From assembly GCF_001649575.2 (NCBI RefSeq), contig NC_051446.1:21521632-21585631 (forward strand): a stretch of DNA of 64,000 nucleotides. The letters run 5' to 3'. The notes under the pieces were generated by a model. The model had not been told where the DNA came from, did not search any database, and saw only the letters and a program-made list of their open reading frames with translations. The translations under genes were made by a program, and so were the position numbers. Positions 25,649-34,629 of the stretch are shown one piece after another. This DNA comes from Kryptolebias marmoratus (taxonomy: Eukaryota; Chordata; Actinopteri; Cyprinodontiformes; Rivulidae). Numbering within the stretch: the stretch's first letter is position 1; each line of letters opens with the position of its first letter.

Positions 25649-26034
25649 CCCAAACAGATTTAATGAGTGAAAGGAGATCAATGCTTTAAAAAAAGAAAAA
25701 ACCCAGATAAATCCCTCCTGGACGAAGTTAATCCAGACAGCAGATGCAGCTTAAATTTAGACCGACTCTAAATCGAGGACGGCTGACATTTTTCACATGT
25801 TTTCACTTCTCTGATACTCGACACAGGAGGAACTCAGAGTTATAATTAGATCTTAATACGACTGAATCTGTTGCTGCTATGTTTGTGCTACAGCTGCTCT
25901 GAAAGACGCTTTAAACGTCTGAAATCCTCCCTGTTGCTTTAGATTTCGCCTCCAAGGAGCCAGAAAATGTCTCGATCAGTCGTTCTCCAAACGTCTTTTT
26001 GAGTCTATTTTTGAAATTTTGCTCCTTTTTTTTT

Positions 26035-26540
26035 TACCCAAATATCTCCTGAACAACTGGATGCATCTTAATGAAACTTACAGCCATCGGATGCACATCT
26101 ACAACTAATTTACTTACTAATTTACTGATCTACTTTTAACCTGATTCAAGATGGCTGCCACAGCCAACTGATCTTACAAAAAAAAACAACCAAAAATGGC
26201 TTCAACTTAGTCAGTTTTACAGATATTAAGTTAAAATTTGAAGTGGAAGTAGCTGAGATTAGTCTTTAGTTCTAACTGATCACACAAGATTTTCAGTTTG
26301 ACTATTTGGAGTCGATTCTGTTTGTCTGTTAGCAAAATATCTCCTGATTTTTGTGTAGATTTTAGGGAAACTCTGAGAGAGTAATCACTGGATGTATAGA
26401 GGTGTGGCTGCCACAACTGATCATCTTTAGCAAACACAGAAACGGCTGCAACGCTGGCGATGTTACAAATATTGTGTTCAAATTTCTTATGGTGGTAGCT
26501 GAGAGTCATCCTCATCACATACTCTGAGTGCTAACAGACC
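26035..26540 (-). repeat. Dispersed CCATCTTGAAT-type repeat, tandem reverse pair
   Basis: Copies at about 26035-26260 and 26310-26540. The first has CAAGATGGCTGCCACAGCC near 26147. The second has GTTAGCAAAATATCTCCTGA near 26329. Confidence 0.8.
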
Positions 26541-26974
26541 TCACAGTACGGAGATAAGATATGGCATGACAAGGTTGGACCAAAGCAGCTAGAGCTCCGT
26601 CTCTTCTCATCATAACGTGATGTTAATTCTAGTTTTTTTTGTTTTTGTTAACTCACAAAAACGCAGCAGATTTACTCTGAAATGGCTCCGAACGGGAGAG
26701 TAGGTGTTGTGATGCAAGCAGCCTCACTGAACGTTTTGGAGATTTACATATGAATAATAATAATGATAATAAAACAAAACCTCCGCTAGAGTTGTTCCTC
26801 TTCTCCCCTCTTCACCAGCATCCTTCAAATAAATTCACATTTCATGGAGTTTAAATGCCGTTGTGTTAAAGTTGAACCGCATTGAAAGGGAGAGAATCAG
26901 CAGCATCTTATCAGTGGGTGGTGAATGTGTTTCTGAGCTCTTCACAAATACATTTATACACAAAGGAGTGCATT

Positions 26975-27450
26975 AAAGGCAAGTCAGGTTCATTTGTATG
27001 GCACATTTCAGCAACAGGGCGGCTCGAAGCGCTTTACATCATAAAATCACAAAAATAAAAACAACACACAGTCACCGATTGGGAAACCAACAACAAATAT
27101 TACATTTTATCGAGTATCATCATCAAACCACATCAGATATGTTGGTCAATGTTTCATTTATTATGGTTCAACTCTAAACAGGTGGGTTTTCAGCCGTTAT
27201 CTAGACTGATTTTTCAGTTTTCTGGACGTTTGTTCCAGATTTGTGGTGCATAGCAGCTGAATCCTTCTCCATGTCTGGTTCTGGTTCTGTGATTCCAGAG
27301 GAGACCAGAACCAGAAGACCTGACTGGTCTGGTAGGTTGACACAACAGCAGCAGATCTTTAACGTACCGTGGTGCTGAGCACATTCGGTGATTTCTAAAC
27401 GAGCAGAAGTTATTTTTAAAGTCTGTTCTCTGAGCTACAGGGAGCTTTGG
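26975..27450 (+). repeat. Teleost interspersed repeat (class uncertain)
   Basis: Sequence of the type CAGGTTCATTTGTATGGCAC, then GCGCTTTACATCATAAAA, GGTGGGTTTTCAGCCG, TTTGTTCCAGATTTGTGGTG and ACCAGAAGACCTGA. I recognise it as a very common interspersed repeat of fish genomes. I cannot assign it to a class with certainty. Its 3' part breaks off at about 27450, where the foldback element begins soon after. Confidence 0.55.
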
Positions 27451-27486
27451 GATCTGAGTTGTGTTTATTTGAATGACGGGACGGAT

Positions 27487-27865
27487 AACCTCTCAGCAGC
27501 ACAGCAGAAGAGTCCGTGGTCCTGTTTCAACACATTAATGTGGCGCACGCGGTCGGGAATGGCGGTGATATTATCGAGAGATGCAAATCTGTCGGTGTCC
27601 AGAGATTCGATTCCGATTTCTAGGGTCACGATTCGATTCAGAAACCAATTTTTTTAGAGCAGGGGTAGGCAATCCTGGTCCTCGAGGGCCACTATCCTGC
27701 ATGTTTTTCTTGTTTCTCTGCTCCAACACACCTGATTCAGTGGTTAAATGACCTCTTCATGTTCTGCAGAAGCCTGTTAATCACCCATTGACTCAAATCA
27801 GGTGTGCGCCACATTAATGTGTTGAAACAGGACCACGAACTCCTCTGCTGTGCTGCTGAGAGGTT
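27487..27865. mobile_element. Foldback element with 62-bp near-perfect inverted arms
   Basis: Arms 27487-27548 and 27804-27865 are reverse complements at 60 of 62 positions. The 255-base loop contains part of a common teleost MITE (AGGGGTAGGCAATCCTGGTC at about 27661, CTCCAACACACCTGATTCAG at about 27721). No coding capacity is seen. The arms start AACCTCTCAGCAGCACAGCA. It could be a foldback MITE or a local inverted duplication around an inserted MITE. Confidence 0.75.
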
Positions 27866-28311
27866 CTCAGGCTAAATTATTCCCTAAATCAAATTAGGAT
27901 CTTAAAAAAAAATGCAAACAGCTCTAAATACTTTGACACAAAATGATTTATACCCGCTTAGAATTTTTTTAATTAAAAAAAAAAAAATAATTAAACAAGA
28001 ATGTGTCTTGTTGATGCAACAGTTCAGAAAATTCTTATGAAATGTCATTTTCAAGTCAACGCTAAAATGTTTCCTGATTATTCGGAGAACAATTCTCCGA
28101 GCGATCTCATGACTAAGCTGTAGCCGAGTTTCCCTCCCACACTCAGTCATACCAAAAGTATTAGAAATTAACATTTAGCGTTCCCTGAAGGAATCCACGT
28201 CTAAAAACACCTCGAGTGCCAAAGTTTTAAACCAAAATCCCACATGACCTGTTAGTGTTGAGGAGGACTTTTATCTTCTATGAAATGGTTTCTTGGTTCT
28301 TCAGTTTCCAC

Positions 28312-28595
28312 TGTGACGACCAGTCAGGTGACTGAGCTGCTGCAGGTGTGGCTCCACTGAGTGCAGCAGGTAATTAATGGGAACACCTGATTGGCTGATT
28401 TAGTCTGGTATAAAAGGGAACGGTGTTGTGCAGTAAAGGGGGGGGTCATTAGGCCTAATCCCCTCCTTGTTTGTCCTCCTTGGTTAACCTAATTTTTTTT
28501 TTTGACAGGTTTGCTTTTCTTTATTCTTCATTGCTTTTAAATAAATATTTGAAATATCGTCCTTGTGTCCTTTTCCCTTTGTTCAGGTTGTGACA
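28312..28595 (+). mobile_element. Probable solo LTR (retrotransposon)
   Basis: A 284-base stretch starting TGTGACGACC and ending GGTTGTGACA (5'-TG...CA-3'). It contains, in order, a reversed CCAAT (attgg 28390-28394), a strong TATA box (tataaaag 28409-28416) and AATAAA (28540-28545), the layout of a retrotransposon LTR with U3, short R and U5. No clear target-site duplication is visible (ccac on the left, ctat on the right) and no internal coding region is attached. Confidence 0.5.
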
Positions 28596-28599
28596 CTAT

Positions 28600-28825
28600 A
28601 AAACTGACTGAGTCAAAACCAATTTGGTGTTTTGTTAAAGTTAATTAGCTGCGGAGGCCATCTTAAATTAGATCGACTCAAAAACTTAATTTTCTAAGTT
28701 TTGTTAAAATCCATCAAGTGACTCATGAGACCTTTTGCTAAGAGACAAACAGGTTCAACTCCAGCAGCTGCATCCATTTATTAACAGCCATCCTCTGGTT
28801 CATGAGATATTTTGCTAACAGACAA
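28600..28825 (+). repeat. Dispersed CCATCTTGAAT-type repeat, 1.2 copies
   Basis: Begins directly after the probable LTR (ACTGACTGAGTCAAAACC), has GGAGGCCATCTTAAATTAG near 28647, and ends with a second CATGAGATATTTTGCTAACA near 28801. Confidence 0.75.
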
Positions 28826-29589
28826 ACTAAAGCGTTGCTGCCTGTGTTTTGCATGTTTCTTATATGGATTTGGACTAAAAAAAAAAGGCTTTTACTTCAC
28901 ATGTAGAAAAACGGTGAAAAAAAATTTAATTAGCACATTTTTTTGCACATTTCCTGTGATTTTGGGACATTTTCCAACCTGATTTTCCACATTTAAGGAA
29001 TCTCAGCTGCTTTAAGGAAACACTCAGCTCGGAGCGAGCCGACCTGAGAGTCTCCAAACAAACAGGTTCACGCTGGACTCAGAGGACGCTCTGAATGAAG
29101 TCCTGTTCCATCTGCCTGGACCACATAAATGAGATCTATAGGAGGAGACGGGCAGAATGGCCGTTCTCATGACGCAGAACGCAGACTCCTTCAGAAAGGC
29201 CTCAGTTCCTTGGCAACAGATTGAAGTTGGCTTGAAGTCATTTAAAAAGGAAATTCACCCGACTGTGAGGGGAAGAGATGTTTTTCTGAGCCTTACAGAA
29301 CAAAACCAGCTCATTTCTGAGTCCCGGAGAGAAAATAAAAATAATGTTAGGGACTCTGACTGAACTCTTAGATGAGAAATGAGAAAACTGCTTTTATGAT
29401 TCACATTTGTGTCGGTTCGCTCAGTGGGAGGAATAAAAAGCCTACTATTCCTGCGAGGGAATGCATATCGCCCACGGCTTTTTAGTTCGGTAAATTAAAC
29501 TGAGATCATCTCATTATGAGGAATAAGTTTTAGCTGCGTTGATTAAACAGTTCATTAAAAATCTCATCCAATATCGAGAAACTCGGAGG

Positions 29590-30095
29590 ACTCTCAGCTA
29601 CTACCACGCCAAGTTTTATCTCAACGCCTGTAAACGGACCCGAGTTAGAAGCATTCTTGCGTTGGCTAAGGCTGATTAGCCGTGGCGGCCATCTTGAATT
29701 GGAGCGACTCCGATGTCTAATCAGTTGTAGACGTACGTCCAGTTCTTACTTCCTGAGAGTTTTCGTTAATGCCTGCCCAGCGGTTCATGAGATATTTTGC
29801 TAACAGACAAACATGGTTGACTCCATGAGTTAGTGTCAGAGTTTTAGGTGACGTGTCGCCCTCGGGGTATGTGTTGGGGAGGATCCTCAGCTACCACCAC
29901 ACCCAGTTTCAGCTCAGTATCTGTAAAATTAGCAGAGCTATAACCATTTTTGTGCTTCCCAAGTTCAGTTGGCTGTGGCGGCCATCTTAGATTTGGTAGA
30001 TTTTAAAAGTTAATCAGTTGTAGATGTTCATTCACTAATTACTTTCTGAGAATTTCATTAAAATCTGCTCATTGGTTCATGAGATATTCAGCAAA
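29590..30095 (+). repeat. Dispersed CCATCTTGAAT-type repeat, tandem pair
   Basis: Copies at about 29590-29810 (TGGCGGCCATCTTGAATTGG near 29683) and 29885-30095 (TGGCGGCCATCTTAGATTTG near 29976). The period is about 293, the same as in the 20.2-20.8 kb pair. Confidence 0.85.
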
Positions 30096-30590
30096 CAGGA
30101 CAGACAGACAATGTCAGAAACATTATCACCCTTTTGCCTTCAGCGATAACAAAGACAACAATTTTATCTGTTTGATGAAAATGTTTTCAGTCCGCAGATA
30201 TTTGCCTGTCGCCAACCTTGAACCAGGCTGAGTTGCAGACATGAGTCAATTTTTTTTTGTTCTTTAAGGCCGGAGAGAATAATTCCCATCGTTTTCATAC
30301 CTGAAACCATTCAACGAGCCTCTTTAACCCTTTACTGTCCCAGAAGAAACACTTACATCAGGATGAAGACGCTGAGTGGAGGACGTGGGGACAAAACTGT
30401 GAAGACTGAGACAGAAGGAGTTTTATTGAAACGACATGAAGCGAACAAAAACAGAATGAAGGGGACAACAGGTAACAAACTCCAGCAGTGAAACAAAATA
30501 AAGTAAGAATTAAAGTAAGAACACTTTGTGGTTCTGAGTGTGAAAATCTGCTCCTCCAGAAAGATTTCAGTGTGGAAGCAATCATGAAAC

Positions 30591-30591
<1 letters not shown>

Positions 30592-30626
<35 letters not shown>

Positions 30627-30627
30627 N
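30592..30627. repeat. Poly-C homopolymer ending in an ambiguous base
   Basis: A run of 35 C followed by N at 30627. The true length is unresolved; this looks like a sequencing or assembly limit rather than biology. Confidence 0.9.
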
Positions 30628-30764
30628 CGTGAGTCTGCAGTGTCCCCTGGCGGCCACTCGGGGGCGTCGTGGTTGTATCTGATCCCTTCCACACCTGCAG
30701 CCTGATGGGCGGAAATAATCAAATAAATAAGTTAGTTAGTTATTATTAGTTAATAATAAATCAG

Positions 30765-30900
30765 GCAGCTTTACAGGCACTGAGCTAAAACTTGGCGTGG
30801 TAGTAGCTGAGAGTCATCCCCAACATGTACTCTGAGCGCTAACACATCCACCAAGAGCTCCCATGGGATTGTGCCAAAAGTGGCGGGTGATATGCATCCC
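30765..30900 (-). repeat. Dispersed CCATCTTGAAT-type repeat, partial reverse copy
   Basis: CTTGGCGTGGTAGTAGCTGA near 30791, then GTACTCTGAGCGCTAACA and GGCGGGTGATATGCATCCCT near 30881, the outer end of the element. Confidence 0.7.
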
Positions 30901-31216
30901 TTCGAGGAAGGCTCGGGCTTTAATTTGTTTGTACAGAAGGTGAGTCCTCTGCTGCACATGTTAACCATTTAAAGGGATTATTGTGACTTATTTCCTGTAA
31001 GATTAGGGACCTGAACAAAAGATTACTGTCATTTAAACAATATTAGACTTTAAAAGGAACATTAGCTGTTGGTATTTTATCAAGAAGACCATCCTGGATC
31101 ATTTAAAAGTCAGAACGTCTCGTTTCTCTGTCACCCACACGTGTTTGAAAGGTTAAAAGTAATTCCCAGGACGTGTACGTAATGACCTGCTAACTTTGTT
31201 TGTTTGTTTCTTAATC

Positions 31217-31351
31217 AGGAACTTGTCAGAAGACTGCTCCGTCCCCTCCAGCGTGTCCTCTCTGGACAGCTTTACAAACTGCAGTGAGCTCATTCGCTCC
31301 CCAGCAGGTCTGGGAGACAAGGAGACACAAGGAGACAGAAGTCCAAACTGA
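31217..31351 (+). other. Possible orphan terminal exon, product unknown
   Basis: After an acceptor (ttgtttcttaatcag, ending 31215 or 31216) an open frame reads NLSEDCSVPSSVSSLDSF and ends ...GDRSPN with TGA at 31349-31351. An AATAAA follows at 31412-31417. The residues look protein-like, but I recognise no family and find no partner exons upstream. It could be a relic or chance. Confidence 0.2.
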
Positions 31352-31899
31352 AGACAGGTTTAGAAGAAGCGACGGAGGACAGGAATGGAAACTGAACACC
31401 CCTCGAGCTCAGAATAAAAGCGTAGGAAAAACTAAACTCCCCTCCGACTTGGGATGGGTTTTTTTTTTTTTACAATCCTATAACAAGAGAATGAACAGAG
31501 ATGACAAAACCGCCTGATCTGGGCTCTGCCTGCACATTGTTTGAATATTTTCCACGCTGACTCGATTACCACATCTCTCAGAACACATTAACTGCTCTGG
31601 CTTTGCACAACGTCCCTTCTGTGGGAAGCTGGAGGCGAACGAACGGAGCAGAAGTGCAGATATTTCAGCATTGAAGTTAAAGAGTTTGCAAAGCTCACAC
31701 ACAAGATTAAAAGCTCCACGAAGGATTTACTCTGGGATTCCTAACAGAGGCGGGATCTGGGGCCATTTTAGCCACATTTCCTTGGCTTCAAACGCCTAAA
31801 GTGAAGAAAAAGCGGTGAAGGAATGCATATCGCCCGCCGCCCTTTTAAACTCAGACCATCTTATGTTGAAACGATGAAGTTGTGTCCATTTTGGTCCAA

Positions 31900-32215
31900 C
31901 CTTGAAGCCGTGTTGGTGAGCTGAAACATTTCACGTGACCCGTCAGCACTCAGAGTTTGTCCTTTTAGCTCCATCTCCGTGAAGCTGGGCGGCTCGTAGC
32001 CATCGACTGGCCTCGGCGTCCATCTTGACATCTGGGTTGGCTCCAAAGGGTTACCAGCTGTTGATTGACAGCCAAACAGTTACGCTCAGAGATATTTTGC
32101 TAACAGAAACAGTCTCGACTCCAGTTAAACAGATCAGTTTTAGCTCAGCGGCTGTAAACCTGGCAGTCTTATATAGGCTCACTAAGATCAGCTAGCTGTG
32201 GCGGCCATCGCCTCC
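31900..32215 (+). repeat. Dispersed CCATCTTGAAT-type repeat, tandem pair (diverged)
   Basis: GGCGTCCATCTTGACATCTG near 32015, GAGATATTTTGCTAACAG near 32089, then a second partial copy with GTGGCGGCCATCGCC near 32199. It is preceded by GGAATGCATATCGCCCGCC at 31820. Confidence 0.7.
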
Positions 32216-33290
32216 AAACAAAGGTCACCAGCTCGCTCTGTAAAGGTTTGTTCGAATAAAAGCACACGAAACGCTCATACTCTTTAAAACTTGTGTGGTT
32301 TTTATTAGTTAATACTGAATATTCTGTCCTTTGCGGGGACTTACACAAAGCATCAAACACATGCAGAGTCCTGTATTCACACAAAAGAAACCCGTTTCTC
32401 ACTTCTCCACACGCCTCCGTGGCGAGCATGTCACTCTCACGCTCACGTTGCTCCAGGACCCTCCAAAACAAGACGGCTAAAAACATTTGTGGACAAACAC
32501 ACAGAAATCATGACAGGTATAATAATAATAACACTGAAAAATACAAAGTGAAGGAAATCAGAAGGAGTTTACTTTTAAATTATGCCTCTAATACTTCATT
32601 ATATATCTAATTTGTTTTAGTTATTCTAGCTTGAGGTGTATAAAACAGCACTGTAAACTTGGAGTAACTTGATTTCTACGACAGCGATAAAGCTTTCATT
32701 TAATAGAGTCAAAGCTAACATTAAAGCGTGTAAAAGACCACCTGCGAGAATATATGCATTTACAATCGACAGATAATACAAAGATGCTGATATATCCCAC
32801 AAATGAGTCATCTTTCACACATCAAATCTGCAAAAAGATCCCCCCAAATATCCACACCTCTCACACATCTACTGCTTTGTCTTTCACGGGAAGTGTTGTG
32901 ACAAATAAAGCAGGAAGGTGTTTTGTTTTGTTGTTGTTTTTTTTTTGTTTAAATCACCTCAAAGCAGACAAAAAAATAAAAAATCTGCATCGGGGACGAA
33001 CGTGGGAAAATGGCAACACGTCAGAGTGTTCGGACTCTGGATCCTCATCCTCAAAAAGTGCAAATCTAGTTCTAACGCAGTAAATAATAATAATAATAAT
33101 AATCATCAAGTAACAACAAAAGTAAATGCATAGGTACTGTACAGCTACATGACAGAGAGAGGAGTGAGGATTTAAAAGGAAGGAGGGCAGAGAAGCAGGT
33201 TGGTTTTAATTTAGAGTGACCATCTTTAAGCCACAGACTGGTCCAGTAAGGCTTCAGTTAAAACCACAATCATCATTTTAAACCAGAAAG

Positions 33291-34065
33291 TAGGGATGCA
33301 CCGATACCAGCGCCGGGAATCGGTCCGATGTCTGCGTTTACTCGAAGGGGTCCTAAAGCTGTTTGCTATCCAACATTTACCAAAGAAGAAGAAGAAGAAG
33401 GCGTGTGGAAGTGTTTCAAAGGGAACGACTGAAAACAGCCTGGGAATATACGGATCTGAGCCCGAGCTTCCTGACAGGAAGTTGAAGGCCTCCATCGTCA
33501 TCACTGCACTTAAAAGGACGTTAATGAGAAGCCTGAGAGCGGCGGCGTGGGGGGAGTGACCAAACCGGGGAGCTTCACCTCTCTGAGGAAGAGGAGCGTG
33601 ACCAAAACTGACTGTGGTTATCGTTGCTGATGAGCCTAAAAAGCTGCTTAACGAGCTGCTTAACGAGCAGCTACCACCATTTGTGGCGTCGCTCCGATCG
33701 TTCTGCTGCGAACTGGACGCATTTTTAAAAAAAAGAGACGACTGTAAAACCGTTCATTTGGCCTGATTGTTTTATTTTATCCAAATATTGTTTAAATTTC
33801 AGCTTTTAGCAGTGTTTCTATAAAGTAATAGAGCCTCCGGTGTGTAGTGATAACCTTTTATTTTGGGTGGGGTGGAGCATAAACAAATTATTTTAATTTT
33901 CATTTTATTAATAGAAAATGAGTTTACAGATTAAATCTGTAAATAGAGATTCTACTAATTGTCAGAAGCGTAAAGGCTTTTATTAGTGCTCATATCGGTA
34001 CAAGTACTCAAATGAAAGTACTTGTACTTTTACTCTGACTAAAATGTGGTATCTGTGCATCCCTA
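33291..34065. mobile_element. Non-autonomous hAT-type DNA transposon, 775 bp
   Basis: The ends TAGGGATGCACCGATACCA and, read inward from the right, TAGGGATGCACAGATACCA match at 18 of 19 bases. Flanking octamers ccagaaag (33283-33290) and tcagaaag (34066-34073) match at 7 of 8, as expected for the 8-bp hAT target duplication. An internal frame near 33398 reads GVWKCFKGND, like the start of a BED-finger hAT transposase; the rest is not open, so the element is non-autonomous. Confidence 0.75.
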
Positions 34066-34568
34066 TCAGAAAGTGTCAGCGGCCGTGCAAGATGATTCAT
34101 GTTCTTTTTAAAGAACGGGTGTTGTGGGCGTCTGACGTCACCGGTTGTTAAGAGAAAGGAAATTAAAAAAAAAAAAAAAAAGAGGGGTCGTTAAAAATAA
34201 GAAAAGGCAACTTGGAGATTTTCTATCTTTGGAAAAAAACAAAGAATGAGGTAATAAAAGCAGGAGCATGATGGATAACGGGGAGCAGATTTGAAACAGA
34301 GCTTTGTGGGGCAGGAAGTGCTTCGTCTCAGCAAAACAAAAAAAAATTTTGACCCTCCTAACGCCAGCCTCAGGAGGAAGTTACATCATCACTCGACCAG
34401 TCTATGTCTCATGATGACATTTTAGGTTGTTTTTTTGTTTTTTTTTTTACAGACATGCTGCGTCTGAGAACAACTTGTTTTATCTTAGGAAACTTTGAGG
34501 TGAAAAGTGGCCTGAAAGTTGTTTTCAGACCAGCAGGTCATTTTTGTCGCGATAGCTTTAAATCATTT

Positions 34569-34574
34569 TTTATT
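34569..34574 (-). terminator. TIMP2 candidate proximal polyadenylation signal
   Basis: Minus-strand AATAAA about 56 bases after the TIMP2 stop. This would give a very short 3' UTR, so a more distal site is also possible. Confidence 0.3.
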
Positions 34575-34629
34575 TTCCCTTCCAATTTTCATTGCCTTGT
34601 TTGAATCTATCGCCAGTCAGCCGCTGGAT

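Larger units (their letters stand above)
19734..34629. other. Repeat-rich intergenic region between CYTH1 and TIMP2
   Basis: No recognisable gene is present; the human neighbour USP36 is absent. In order it holds the CYTH1 promoter, paired dispersed repeats, a decayed Tc1 transposase (22.7-23.5 kb), CA tracts, a GAGAG tract (25621-25648), a teleost interspersed repeat (about 26975-27450), a foldback element (27487-27865), a probable solo LTR (28312-28595), a poly-C run with an N (30592-30627), a possible orphan exon (31217-31351) and a non-autonomous hAT element (33291-34065). Confidence 0.75.
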
